This document shows, one piece after another, positions 18,177 through 26,253 of a stretch of 64,000 nucleotides of DNA. Position 1 is the stretch's first letter; the number at the start of each line of letters is the position of its first letter. The translations under genes were made by a program, and so were the position numbers. The notes beneath the pieces are model-generated. The model saw only the letters and a program-made list of their open reading frames with translations, ran no database searches and was not told the origin of the DNA. The DNA comes from Microvirga lotononidis. Lineage in GTDB: Bacteria > Pseudomonadota > Alphaproteobacteria > Rhizobiales > Beijerinckiaceae. The stretch spans positions 62,001 to 126,000 of the forward strand of contig NZ_CP141050.1 in assembly GCF_034627025.1 (NCBI RefSeq), written 5' to 3'.

Positions 18177-18560
18177 ATGGCAATCCCCTCTGCTCCGAGA
18201 GCTGGCTTGCCCCAACCTCACTGTGGCCAACAACCGCTGGCCGAAGAGTTGCGGCGCATGCTCCAGCTTGATCTGATCCGGGTCACCTGTTCGGCGGCCA
18301 AAGTCGCCAGCCGCTATGCGGTGTCACGCCGGACGCTGTCCCGGCACCTAACAGCCGAAGGCACTTCGTTCCGACAGTTGAGCAACGAGGTCCGCTGCGA
18401 GATTGCCTGTATGCTGCTCGCCAACTCGGACTTCCCAGTCAGCCAAATCGCCGGGATCCTGAACTATGCCGAAACCAGCGCGTTCACCCGCGCCTTTCAC
18501 AGATGGACAGGCCAGAGCCCATCAGCTTGGCGCCGGACCCATCAAGGGCGTACGGGCTAA
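18177..18560 (+). pseudogene. AraC-family regulator, DNA-binding domain only
   Basis: The 127-residue frame is essentially one AraC/XylS double HTH: VASRYAVSRRTLSRHL and then ILNYAETSAFTRAFHRWTGQ. The N-terminal effector domain normal for this group (about 200 residues) is missing, and nothing similar lies upstream. It is probably a truncated gene, although a stand-alone HTH is possible. A second AraC tail fragment lies at 20065-20160. Confidence 0.6.
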
Positions 18561-18775
18561 TCACCACGTTGGTCGTAGGCGTGACTTCGCCAGCGCCTTG
18601 GTCTCTGTTCCGTACTGCGCCTTATGCGAAATTCGCGCGGACGTAGCGCTACTCATCGAACAGCACAAGAACTCCGACCGCCATCCCAAAGGTGGCGTCG
18701 GGGATCGGAAGCGACACCAGGTCCTCAAGATCCATAGCAAGCTCACCTAGGCAGGCGGTTCGACATTTCGCGGGC

Positions 18776-19036
18776 TCAGTGCAGCGAAAAGATACCCTGC
18801 CCCTGATTGGAAGCAGAGAGCGGGATGCGCGCCACTGTTCTGCCAAGCCCATCCATAACCTCAAGCCACCAGTCCTGCCACGGGTCTAGTGCAAGGCCCT
18901 CTTTGATGAGTTCATCCAACGCCCTGATAAGGGGGATTAGGGCGCCCTCCTCTTGGAAGAGGTCGATCCCCTCCTCGTCCGGAATGACCTCATAATCTGA
19001 GACAAGATGGAAGAAGTATCTGGCTGATACAGGCAT
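18776..19036 (-). CDS. DUF6894-family protein
   Basis: The 86-residue protein opens with the signature of DUF6894 (ARYFFHLVSDYEVIPDEEGI), continues with an alpha-helical middle and ends in the beta-rich WWLEVMDGLGRTVARIPLS. Family members are common in Methylobacteriaceae and Bradyrhizobium, with unknown function. A fragment of the same family occurs at 50027. Confidence 0.7.
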   Translation of the reverse strand: MPVSARYFFHLVSDYEVIPDEEGIDLFQEEGALIPLIRALDELIKEGLALDPWQDWWLEVMDGLGRTVARIPLSASNQGQGIFSLH

Positions 19037-19233
19037 TGCCGATCACCGAACAGAGCCATCAAGCACAGGACAAGAGGCCACGACGAGGTCAGCAATATGG
19101 CGAGAGAAGAGCAGAATGCCTATTAGCTCGTAGCGACGATACGTAGGTATTACTGAAGGACTAGCATCCTTCCGCCGCCTCGCCAGCCCCATTCCTTAAA
19201 CGACCTCCTCAGAATTTCACACACGGCAGCGGT

Positions 19234-19995
19234 TTATATGGATTGGGTTTGCGTGTATGTGCCAGGCAGCAGGCGTTCATACATGCGCCGGATCTTGCCA
19301 TAGCATTCACACGCCACCTCCTCGAGGCCTGCCCGGTCGGTTACGGTGATGCTGCCTCTGGCCTGCTGGATCAGACCGGCAGTCTGAAGCGTACGGGTGA
19401 CAATACTCACCGAAGAGCGCTGCACCCCTAGCATTTCGGCCAGGAACTCATGTGTGAGCAGAAGGGTATCCTGCCCCGCCCGATCATGCATGGTCAGGAT
19501 CCAGCGGCAGCAGCGGGCCTCCACGGGGTGGACTGCGTTGCACGACACGTTCTGGAACGTGTGCATCAACATGGCTTGGCTGTAGTTCATGATAAGCCAG
19601 CGGATGGCCGGGCGGGCATTGCGCACCTCGTTCAGCCGCTCGAAGGCAATACGTGAGGCACTCCCGCTCAACTGCACAACATAGCGCCCGAACGCCTCCC
19701 GTGTTGCGAGTTCGGCCAGAAGGCCACAGACCCCTTCCCGCCCGAACACCGCCATCTCCACTGTGCCACCGTCTTCCATGACGTTCACGAGTGAAATGAC
19801 GGCGTCATGCGGGAAGTAGGAGAAGCGTAAAGTGTCGCCGGGTTCGTAGAGCACTTGGCCCCGGGTCAGGTTCACAACCTCCAAGTGGGCCTTGAGCGCC
19901 GCAAGGTCCTCCGGCACCAAAGCAGCCAACAGCCGGTTCATGCGATGGTCGGCTCGGTTCTCGGCCATGGCGACCTCATCGCCCCATTCATACAA
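19234..19995 (-). CDS. Crp/Fnr-family transcriptional regulator
   Basis: The 253-residue protein has a cyclic-nucleotide-binding domain with GQVLYEPGDTLRFSYFPHDA and GREGVCGL, a dimer helix, and a C-terminal winged helix (LTHEFLAEMLGVQRSSVSIV). It is of the group often annotated as helix-turn-helix Crp/Fnr regulators in rhizobia, with no Fnr-type cysteine cluster. An in-frame ATG nine codons in (MAENRADH) is an equally possible start. No target gene is evident. Confidence 0.85.
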   Translation of the reverse strand: MYEWGDEVAMAENRADHRMNRLLAALVPEDLAALKAHLEVVNLTRGQVLYEPGDTLRFSYFPHDAVISLVNVMEDGGTVEMAVFGREGVCGLLAELATREAFGRYVVQLSGSASRIAFERLNEVRNARPAIRWLIMNYSQAMLMHTFQNVSCNAVHPVEARCCRWILTMHDRAGQDTLLLTHEFLAEMLGVQRSSVSIVTRTLQTAGLIQQARGSITVTDRAGLEEVACECYGKIRRMYERLLPGTYTQTQSI

Positions 19996-20064
19996 CGTGG
20001 ATGAGCGCTGATTGTCTCAGCGCAGCCGTCTCCAAAATAATATCGCCAGGATTATGCCCCACCG

Positions 20065-20160
20065 CCGCGATCCTGAATTACTCCAAGCCAAGCGCCTTCA
20101 GCCGCGCCTTCCGGCGCTGGACAGGCCAAGCCCCATCAGCTTGGCGCCGGGGCCGTGAAG
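20065..20160 (+). pseudogene. AraC-family regulator, C-terminal fragment
   Basis: About 30 residues (ILNYSKPSAFSRAFRRWTGQ then APSAWRRGREG) match the second HTH of AraC/XylS regulators and resemble the tail of the frame at 18177. Nothing else of the gene remains upstream. Confidence 0.6.
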
Positions 20161-20476
20161 GGCATTACGGAAGGGCACCACGCTTAATGCGCAGACGCTT
20201 ATTTCAGGTTGGCCGCGGGCGTTTTGACAGGACTCGGAGCAACTCGGTATGAGCCGCCAGAGCCGAATCCATGCTTTCACTAAGGCCCACTCCCATTAAG
20301 AGTCGGAACGAAATTGCTGCCCCAGAGCGGCGACACGCCATTCAGGGCGCCCACACGCAACACAGCCTCCGGGTATTTGGATCCAGTTAGCGACGCTCGA
20401 GGAATAGAGGTCTTTTGACCATCCCTTAACCGCAGCCGCCGCCCACACGGGCCATATACGTGGCCGAGGTACCGTT
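20161..20476. other. 316-base gap without recognised feature
   Basis: No plausible gene, RNA or repeat was seen between the AraC fragment and the secreted-protein gene. Confidence 0.5.
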
Positions 20477-20857
20477 TCAGTCCTCGAATCCCCAGCCCTT
20501 GAATTGAGTGGCTTTCTGAAACGACGACAGGCTTTTCTCAACTGATTTCCGGTCACGGGGGTCATGATCCCAAAAGATCAATTTCACAGTATCTTGCGAT
20601 ACGAAGTAGTAGCAGCCGCTGTATTGAGCGGTTGATCTGCCCGAGAACCTGCTGACAACATTGATAACCAGATTTCTGGCTCCACGAATGTCCGGGCATC
20701 GCTCTGATGTCTTTGCCGATAACTGGTCTGACAGCATAAAATAGGCCGTATGAGCATTATCAATGTCTGTCTTCGATGAGGCTATGATTTCGGCCTTCGC
20801 CCCTGTGCCGGCGAGCAAGCCCAAAGCCAGCACAACAATCGAACTCTTCAACTGCAT
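20477..20857 (-). CDS. secreted small protein, 126 aa
   Basis: The ATG at 20857 gives a clean signal peptide (MQLKSSIVVLALGLLAGTGA, then KA), whereas longer versions place it internally. The mature part has cysteines in SERCPDIRG and SGCYYFVSQ, and ends FKGWGFED. It is predicted to be periplasmic. No family is recognised. Confidence 0.6.
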   Translation of the reverse strand: MQLKSSIVVLALGLLAGTGAKAEIIASSKTDIDNAHTAYFMLSDQLSAKTSERCPDIRGARNLVINVVSRFSGRSTAQYSGCYYFVSQDTVKLIFWDHDPRDRKSVEKSLSSFQKATQFKGWGFED

Positions 20858-21201
20858 CTCTATACCCCTGCGCCCTGCGCGCCATGTACCGCTACCGATT
20901 GTATTTCGGCATTGGAAGCGCCGACGGAGTTTAGTCTGTGAATTGACCTTGCAGGTTCGGGTGATGTCATGTCTGGATGGCGCCCGTTTGGCAATGTGCT
21001 TGTTGATGACGGTTGGGCCTCGCGGGGCGGGTGCAGTCATGTCTCCGGCCTGTAAGCGCGGTGCTGCATGACCGCTGGCCCTGATGTTTTCCGCTGAACC
21101 TGGTCCCTCTCACGTTATCGCGCTTGACTGACGCAAGACAACACCACGGGTTTCCCAGATCTGGCGGTCCATATCCGCTGTGGCTTCACATCATCTCATC
21201 A
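20858..21201. other. 344-base gap before IS110
   Basis: No gene is recognised. The right portion should include the 3' flank of the IS110 element, whose exact end I could not fix. Confidence 0.45.
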
Positions 21202-22284
21202 TCACCGTGCCAATTGGATGCCCCGAGGGGCGAATAGTGTGAACGGGGCGGCAACTCCCGTGCTCCCCGGCTCATAAGCCGTGCTCCTGGCCATCACCGC
21301 CCAGGCGATCCGGGCGATCTTGTTGGCCAAGGCGACGGCGACCACCTTGAACGGTTTCTTGGCCAGGAGGCTCCGGGCCCAATCCGCCAGCGCCGTCCGG
21401 GTCTTGCCGGACTTCATGCTGTAGAGCGCCGCATGCGCGCCGACGACCAGCAGCTTGCGCAGATGCCGGTTGCCCATCTTGGAGATGGAGCCCAGCCGCG
21501 CCTTGCCACCGGTTGAGGGCTGCCGCGGCACGAGGCCGAGATAGGCGGCAAACTCCCGGCTGCCCTGAAGCAGGCTGGCGTCTGGAACACTGGCCGAGAG
21601 ACAGGAGGCCACAATCGGGCCGACGCCCGGAATGCCGGCGAGCCTCATGCTGACCGGATCGCTGCGGTGGGCGGCCAGAATGGCTTTGTCGAGCTTGGCG
21701 ATCTGCGCTTCGATCTCAACCAGCATTGCCGCCAAAGGCTGGAGTGCGACCCGGGCTGTGACGGGGAGGCCGGGACTGGTGGCATCATGGATAAGGGCAA
21801 TCAGTTGCCGCGTGTTGCGAGCGCCTTGCGCTGCCACGATGCCTAACTCTGCGAAGTGACCGCGCAGAGCATTGATCAGGGCTGTCCGCTGCCCGATCAG
21901 GAGATCGCGGGCGCCGTGCAGCATGAGGGTGCTCTGCTGCTGCGGGCTCTTGACCGGGACGAAGCGCATCGACGGCCGAGTGACCGCCTCGCAGATGGCA
22001 GCGGCGTCGGCGGCATCGTTCTTCTGCCGGCGCAGATAGGGTTTGACATAGGCGGGCGGGATCAGGCGGACGTCATGCCCGAAGGCCATGAGCGTGCGGG
22101 CCCAGTGGTGAGCCGTCGCGCATGCCTCCAACCCGATCAGGCAAGGCGAAAGGGTGCTGAAGAAGCCTGGCACCTGGCTGCGCCGCAGCGCCTTGCGCAG
22201 GACGATCTTTCCACTTCTGTCGACGCCGTGCAGCTGGAAGACGTTCTTCGCGATATCAAGGCCGACGGTGGCAATCTCAGACAT
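21202..22284 (-). CDS. IS110-family transposase, complete
   Basis: The 360-residue protein has the N-terminal DEDD domain (VGLDIAKNVFQLHGVDRSGK, then LIGLEACATAHHWARTL and KNDAADAAAICEA) and the C-terminal transposase_20 domain (RLAGIPGVGPIVASCLSASV, EFAAYLGLVPRQPSTGGKAR). Length and both domains are intact, so it may be active. An imperfect 18-bp palindrome (22341-22358) lies upstream and the adjoining IS6 copy begins right after it. Confidence 0.9.
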   Translation of the reverse strand: MSEIATVGLDIAKNVFQLHGVDRSGKIVLRKALRRSQVPGFFSTLSPCLIGLEACATAHHWARTLMAFGHDVRLIPPAYVKPYLRRQKNDAADAAAICEAVTRPSMRFVPVKSPQQQSTLMLHGARDLLIGQRTALINALRGHFAELGIVAAQGARNTRQLIALIHDATSPGLPVTARVALQPLAAMLVEIEAQIAKLDKAILAAHRSDPVSMRLAGIPGVGPIVASCLSASVPDASLLQGSREFAAYLGLVPRQPSTGGKARLGSISKMGNRHLRKLLVVGAHAALYSMKSGKTRTALADWARSLLAKKPFKVVAVALANKIARIAWAVMARSTAYEPGSTGVAAPFTLFAPRGIQLAR

Positions 22285-22356
22285 GATGGATAGTTCCTCT
22301 CCGGTTCTTCAACATGCCTATTCTGGCACGTCTGACGCTGGTGGAGGGCGCCATCC

Positions 22357-23171
22357 ACGACATCACGGTAACTTGGCGTCAGGATATCCCACGGTAGGCC
22401 CAGCTGCATGAACCTGCCGGCTATCAGCTATAAGCGCCACCGCTTTCCACCTCAGATCATCGCTCATGCTGTTTGGTTGTACTTCCGCTTCCCACTGAGC
22501 TTGCGCCTGGTCGAGGAAATGCTGCTCGAGCGTGGTATCGTTGTATCCTATGAGACTGTGCGGCGCTGAGCGATGAAGTTCGGGCCATCTTACGCCGGCC
22601 GTCTCAGGCGCAAGACGCCAAGCCCTCGCGACATCTGGCACTTGGACGAAGTCGTAATCAGCATTGCCGGTCAGCAGCATTGGCTGTGGCGTGCTGTCGA
22701 TCAGGACGGATACGTCCTCGACGAGATCGTCCAGACGCGGCGCGACACCAAGGCGGCCAAGCGCTTGCTGAAGCGCCTCTTGAAGAAGCAGGGCTGCGCT
22801 CCCAAGCGGCTGATCACCGACAAGCTGGGCTCCTATGCTGCCGCCCGGCGCCAGATCATGCCAAGGGTCGAGCATCGCTCGCATAAGGGTCTGAATAACC
22901 GGGCGGAGAACTCCCATCTCCCATTGCAGAAACGTGAGCGGGCGATGTAGGGGTTCCGATCACCGGGAGACCTGCAACGGTTCACCTCGGTCTTCTCAGC
23001 CATCAGAAACCTGTTCGTTCCGCCCCGCTCCCGCCGCTCTGCTCTCGCTACCCACCTCCACCGCCTCCAGGCCGTGGCGGCGTGGAAGTCTGCAGCCGGA
23101 GTTGCCGCGTGAGCAGGTCCGCCGACCGATTTTGCCCCCGTGCGCCTGATGCAAGTTTATGTGACAGCACC
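22357..23171 (+). mobile_element. IS6-family element, about 815 bp
   Basis: The right end is marked by gtttatgtgacagcacc (about 23155-23171), which interrupts a nuclease gene, and the left end by an imperfect inverse match around 22360-22383 (tcacggtaacttggcgtcagg). The span suits an IS6 element with a single transposase. The exact left end is uncertain by several bases. An 8-bp target duplication was not verified. Confidence 0.6.
22408..23112 (+). pseudogene. IS6-family transposase with two nonsense codons
   Basis: The full 235-codon frame is collinear with IS6 transposases: RFPPQIIAHAVWLYFRFPLS, DIWHLDEVVI (first D), LITDKLGSYAAA (second D), and NRAENSH (E). Two in-frame stops interrupt it. 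TGA at 22567-22569 stands where a tryptophan codon is expected (RR-W-AMKFG), and TAG at 22948-22950 where glutamine is expected (RAM-Q-GFRSPG). It is therefore probably inactive unless suppressed. Confidence 0.85.
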
Positions 23172-23351
23172 TTCAGGCGTGTCCACGTTCAGGAGCCGCA
23201 CCCGCTCCCGGCCCAGGGCTATCGTGTCTCCGTCTATGATGACGACGCGGCGGCCGTCGATGGTTTCAGCGTGTGTCCGTGCTAGAGGGACCAAGGGGAG
23301 GCATAGGGACAGGGAGAGGATGAGAGCGGCATGGGTATCCATTGTCCTCAT
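23157..23351 (-). pseudogene. thermonuclease (SNase)-like protein truncated by IS6
   Basis: The frame encodes a signal peptide followed by TIDGRRVVIIDGDTIALGRE and RVRLLNVDTPE, the start of a staphylococcal-nuclease (SNc) domain with the metal-ligand aspartate in DGDT. The last codons (GAVT, stop) come from the IS6 end, and the catalytic Arg/Glu region is lost. It is the last gene of a leftward operon; its ATG lies two bases after the upstream stop, with GGAGG nine bases ahead. Confidence 0.75.
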
Positions 23352-23352
23352 T

Positions 23353-23526
23353 CTAGGGCGCCTCCAGTTGCGCGGCATAGGTCGGGTAGCTCTCCCGCAG
23401 CAATGTCCGCATGTCCTCTAACTCGCTCATGGGCGGGTTGTCGTGTGCCTCAAGTGTGCGGATCGCCAGAAACAGGGCAAGAGCGGTTATCCAGGCTTCG
23501 CGGGTGCGTATGAGGTTGCGTGTCAT
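23353..23526 (-). CDS. small protein, 57 aa
   Basis: The start at 23526 overlaps the stop of the previous gene in an ATGA. The product (MTRNLIRTREAWITALALFL...) has one likely membrane helix near the N-terminus followed by an acidic helical tail ending AAQLEAP. No family is known to me. It is part of the leftward operon 24778-23157. Confidence 0.55.
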   Translation of the reverse strand: MTRNLIRTREAWITALALFLAIRTLEAHDNPPMSELEDMRTLLRESYPTYAAQLEAP

Positions 23527-23726
23527 GCTGCGGCCCTGGAGGCTGCGGGAGCCGGGCGAAACCACGGCTCCACGGGGTTGGTCGAGGGTTCTTCATGTCC
23601 ATCTGGTTCAAGGTCGCCGCCGTCTTCCAGATCCGGGCAACCGTCGAGCGCATCGAGCATGTCTATGGCCCGTTGGATCAGGCTTTCAGCGTAGAAGCGC
23701 CATTTCCGATACTGAGCGGGAGTCAT
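23523..23726 (-). CDS. small protein, 67 aa
   Basis: It starts MTPAQYRKWRFYAESLIQRA and continues with an acidic stretch (DGCPDLEDGGDLEPDGHEEP) and an Ala/Pro-rich end. No known domain. It lies 11 bases after the previous gene and overlaps the next by ATGA, so it is a true operon member. Confidence 0.6.
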   Translation of the reverse strand: MTPAQYRKWRFYAESLIQRAIDMLDALDGCPDLEDGGDLEPDGHEEPSTNPVEPWFRPAPAASRAAA

Positions 23727-23737
23727 GGCTTCCCCCT

Positions 23738-24253
23738 CTAGTGTTGGGAGGGAGGCGTCGGACGCTTGGTGGAGGCTCCAGCCAAGCGCAAGATGTCATC
23801 GATCAGAGACGGGATAATGTTGTCCAGTACCCGGACATCAGCTTGATCGTAGGCATATTCCGAGGCAACGCGCGCCTTCTCCACGAGGCCGGCCCAGGTC
23901 TGCGCCGGGATGTCCTGAATGGCGAACTCCAGGTCCGTGTAGAGATCCATGCACTCGTCAAAGGCCTCGCCTTCCAAATTGCCACTTACCGCGAGCCCAT
24001 AGGCAACATCGTGCTCCCGAGCGAGGCGCAACAACTCAGTATCGGCTTCAGGTGCGGCCATAGCTCCGATCGGAGCGACCACGACAGAAGCAAGAGAACC
24101 CGCCACCATGGCGCGGCGGGAGGTATCAATTCCGCCCCCCGCACGAGATCCCCGAGAGCGGAGCATCATCCGTGCAGCCGCATTGTGGAAGCGTTCGCGG
24201 ATAGACAGGCGGGGCTTGTCGCTGTTGCGCTTGAAGAGGTTGAGAGCGGGCAT
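23738..24253 (-). CDS. hypothetical protein with Tat-like signal segment, 171 aa
   Basis: The N-terminal third is basic and includes TSRRAMVAGSLASVVVAPIG, resembling a twin-arginine signal placed unusually deep (about residue 45). The remainder is acidic and alpha-helical (DECMDLYTDLEFAIQDIPAQ). AGGAG lies eight bases before the ATG, at the end of the preceding tiny gene. I recognise no family; I infer a membrane-targeted or exported accessory protein. Confidence 0.65.
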   Translation of the reverse strand: MPALNLFKRNSDKPRLSIRERFHNAAARMMLRSRGSRAGGGIDTSRRAMVAGSLASVVVAPIGAMAAPEADTELLRLAREHDVAYGLAVSGNLEGEAFDECMDLYTDLEFAIQDIPAQTWAGLVEKARVASEYAYDQADVRVLDNIIPSLIDDILRLAGASTKRPTPPSQH

Positions 24254-24265
24254 GTGAGTGTCTCC

Positions 24266-24361
24266 TTACGAGATGCTGACGAGGAAGCAGGCGAGGTAGA
24301 GAAGGGCAGTGCCGGCCAGGATCTTGGCGGGCAGAGCGGGGGCGCGAAGGCTCGTTGCCAT
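24266..24361 (-). CDS. membrane microprotein, 31 aa
   Basis: The frame encodes MATSLRAPALPAKILAGTAL followed by LYLACFLVSIS, a short positive N-terminus and one hydrophobic helix. GGAG lies eight bases before the ATG, and its stop overlaps the ribosome site of the next gene (12-base gap). Position in a tightly packed operon supports it being real. Confidence 0.55.
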   Translation of the reverse strand: MATSLRAPALPAKILAGTALLYLACFLVSIS

Positions 24362-24457
24362 TCCAGGTGCTCCGGAGGCTGACGGGTAGGCTGTTATGGT
24401 TTGCTAAGGTTGAAGAGCTACGGCGGAGCCTGTGCTTGGTTGGGCATGACGCCCTCC

Positions 24458-24778
24458 TCAGTTCATCGCGAGAGCGCGCTGGGCCTTGGCGTGGCGCCAG
24501 ATGGTCTTGAGGGCGAACCCGACGAGCTGGGACCAGGACGTCTTGGATCCCTTGGCCTTTTGGGCACGGGCGGAGGCGACGGCTGCCTTCATGATGGCCG
24601 AGCGGTCATAGGAGCCCAGAACCGCGAAGGGGACGGCAGCGACCTCCCTGGCGAGGCGATCCAGGTGGGCTATCTCCAGGGAGCGTGCGGCGAGAAACCC
24701 CGGGGCGGCCGGAGCGCTACGGTCATTGCGGATGTCCCGCATTGCGGAGGACCAATCTATTTTCCGGTGAGCAGCCAT
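24458..24778 (-). CDS. hypothetical protein, 106 aa
   Basis: The ATG at 24778 (MAAHRKIDWSSAMRDIRNDR) is preferred over an in-frame ATG 23 codons upstream, which would run into the divergent promoter region. The protein is basic and alanine-rich, ending SQLVGFALKTIWRHAKAQRA. No domain is recognised. It is the first gene of the leftward operon, opposite an XRE regulator. Confidence 0.55.
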   Translation of the reverse strand: MAAHRKIDWSSAMRDIRNDRSAPAAPGFLAARSLEIAHLDRLAREVAAVPFAVLGSYDRSAIMKAAVASARAQKAKGSKTSWSQLVGFALKTIWRHAKAQRALAMN

Positions 24779-24831
24779 CGCGTTACCTGTTGACGTGCTG
24801 TTGATTGCACTTATGGTGTAATCACTAGCCG

Positions 24832-24852
24832 GATAAGCTGTCAACACTTATC
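24832..24852. promoter_or_regulatory. inverted repeat in divergent XRE promoter region
   Basis: GATAAG-n9-CTTATC lies in the 104-base AT-rich gap between the leftward operon and the XRE gene at 24883. Its size and position fit an operator for that regulator (inference). Confidence 0.4.
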
Positions 24853-24882
24853 AAGTAGGTTTTTACACGTTAGGGGGAAATT

Positions 24883-25161
24883 GTGATAACAGGGGAGCAG
24901 TTGAGAGCAGCCCGAGCCATGCTCAAGATGGAGCAGGGTGAGCTTGCAGAGCTCTCGGGGGTCTCAATCGAAACCGTCAAGCGCTTGGAGCGAATGGACG
25001 GGGTTCTAAATGCCCAAGCCGCGACGCTGTACAGCTTGCAAAAAGTGCTTGAAGGCGAGGGCGTTATCTTCATCCCCGAAAACGGCAATCTCCCTGGCCT
25101 GAAGCTCAGACGCGACCCGCCGCCTGCAATCCGTACCCGCAAGAAGAGAGGCGAGGCTTAG
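24883..25161 (+). CDS. XRE-family HTH regulator
   Basis: The 92-residue protein is one Cro/CI-type HTH: LRAARAMLKMEQGELAELSG then VSIETVKRLERMDGVL, followed by FIPENGNLPGLKLRRDPPP. The start is a GTG at 24883. It should control itself and the divergent operon through the shared intergenic region. Two small genes follow with two-base spacing. Confidence 0.8.
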   Translation: MITGEQLRAARAMLKMEQGELAELSGVSIETVKRLERMDGVLNAQAATLYSLQKVLEGEGVIFIPENGNLPGLKLRRDPPPAIRTRKKRGEA

Positions 25162-25163
25162 AA

Positions 25164-25412
25164 ATGGCCTACACGCTCTCTCGACTTGCCCCTGGCAACT
25201 ATGACGTCGTGCTGGATGGAGCAGTTATCGCCAGTCTCGTCCGGAGTGGCAAATCGAATGACGCTATGTGGACTGTAGAACTCCTGATCGACTTCCCTCC
25301 AGAGGAAAGGCCGGCTCCCTTTACGGAGACAGAGCACACGTTCGGGAGCTTGGATGAAGCTCAGAGGTGGCTTTGGCGCACTGAGATCGGCGATGTGGGT
25401 GGAAATCGCTAG
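25164..25412 (+). CDS. hypothetical protein, 82 aa
   Basis: It starts MAYTLSRLAPGNYDVVLDGA and has an alternating beta pattern with a WTVELL strand and an acidic C-terminal helix. It begins two bases after the XRE stop and ends two bases before the next gene. No family is recognised. Confidence 0.6.
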   Translation: MAYTLSRLAPGNYDVVLDGAVIASLVRSGKSNDAMWTVELLIDFPPEERPAPFTETEHTFGSLDEAQRWLWRTEIGDVGGNR

Positions 25413-25414
25413 GC

Positions 25415-25693
25415 ATGGCCGACATTATTCAGTTCCCACAGCGCACTGAGACGCAAACCTTACACTTCGACGAAAAGCACGCCTTTGGCGAAATCGGAGG
25501 TCTGATGCTCTCCCTCGTGCAGGAGCAGGGCAATGAGGACGCACCTTTTGCCCTTGTGCTGCTTGGAGGCGCTAGCGGGTTCTTCCTACTGGAGTCTTTC
25601 GAGCCAACCCCAGAGGGCCTCGAGTCAGCCAAAATCGCCGGCGATATCACACTACGCGCTTTGGCTGTCGCTCACGACAACTGGTCAGAGTAG
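25415..25693 (+). CDS. hypothetical protein, 92 aa
   Basis: It starts MADIIQFPQRTETQTLHFDE; the middle has a hydrophobic strand-rich part (FALVLLGGASGFFLLESF) and the end a helix. Third gene of the XRE operon. No family is recognised. Confidence 0.6.
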   Translation: MADIIQFPQRTETQTLHFDEKHAFGEIGGLMLSLVQEQGNEDAPFALVLLGGASGFFLLESFEPTPEGLESAKIAGDITLRALAVAHDNWSE

Positions 25694-25784
25694 TTCCACA
25701 CATACACCGGCGGCACACACCCTGCCTCCTTGTCGGCACAGGTCGGGACGAGACATCGCTAGCCGTCCGGTTTTAAGGGTACCG

Positions 25785-25838
25785 GAGACTACTGGCAGCC
25801 ATTACATTACCCTTGACGAAACTACTGGTAGCCATTAC
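25785..25838. repeat. two 21-bp direct repeats, 33-bp period
   Basis: The sequence gagactactggcagccatta (25785-25804) and its copy gaaactactggtagccatta (25818-25837) match with two differences and extend one further base. They are spaced 33 bp, about three helical turns. They sit just upstream of the toxin-antitoxin locus, and the second overlaps a possible promoter (TTGACG at 25813). They may be antitoxin operators. Confidence 0.45.
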
Positions 25839-25848
25839 CGTTGTGAAC

Positions 25849-26209
25849 ATGCAGAGGTCATTCAGACACCCACCTTCCTAGCAGACGCCAAGGCGGCGGC
25901 GCTGGATGATGCCGAACTGACCGAGATAACCGCGACCATCGCCGCCAACCCTCTCATCGGGGACATCATTCCCGGCACGGGTGGCGCCCGAAAGGTCCGG
26001 TTCGGAGGCAAGGGCAGTCAGGCGGGTATCGGGTCATCACCTACTACGCTGCCGAGGACGTGCCCGTGTTCCTTCTGGCGCTGGTCGACAAAGGCCAACG
26101 GGCCGACATCAGCCAAGCCGATAGGAACGCCCTGCGTGAAATCCTTGGCACCCTCGCGGACGAATACCGCAAGGGTGTTCGTGACAGGCTCCGGAAGACC
26201 CGAGGCTGA
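25849..26209 (+). pseudogene. RelE/ParE-type toxin, frameshifted
   Basis: Two frames together rebuild a RelE/ParE-family toxin. The first half reads TPTFLADAKAAALDDAELTE and ANPLIGDIIPGTGGARKVRF; after about 26015 the reading continues in another frame as YRVITYYAAEDVPVFLLALV and ends RKGVRDRLRKTRG. The ATG at 25849 is also out of frame with the first half, so there is a second defect near the start. The adjacent antitoxin gene is intact. A sequencing error is possible but two errors are less likely. Confidence 0.75.
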
Positions 26210-26253
26210 CCACTTCTAAACGGGTGCGTAGCGCACCACGGAGAAGAACAGAC

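Noticed and set aside
22363..22917. A 184-codon frame antisense to the IS6 transposase
   Set aside because: Shadow of the decayed transposase; no motif.
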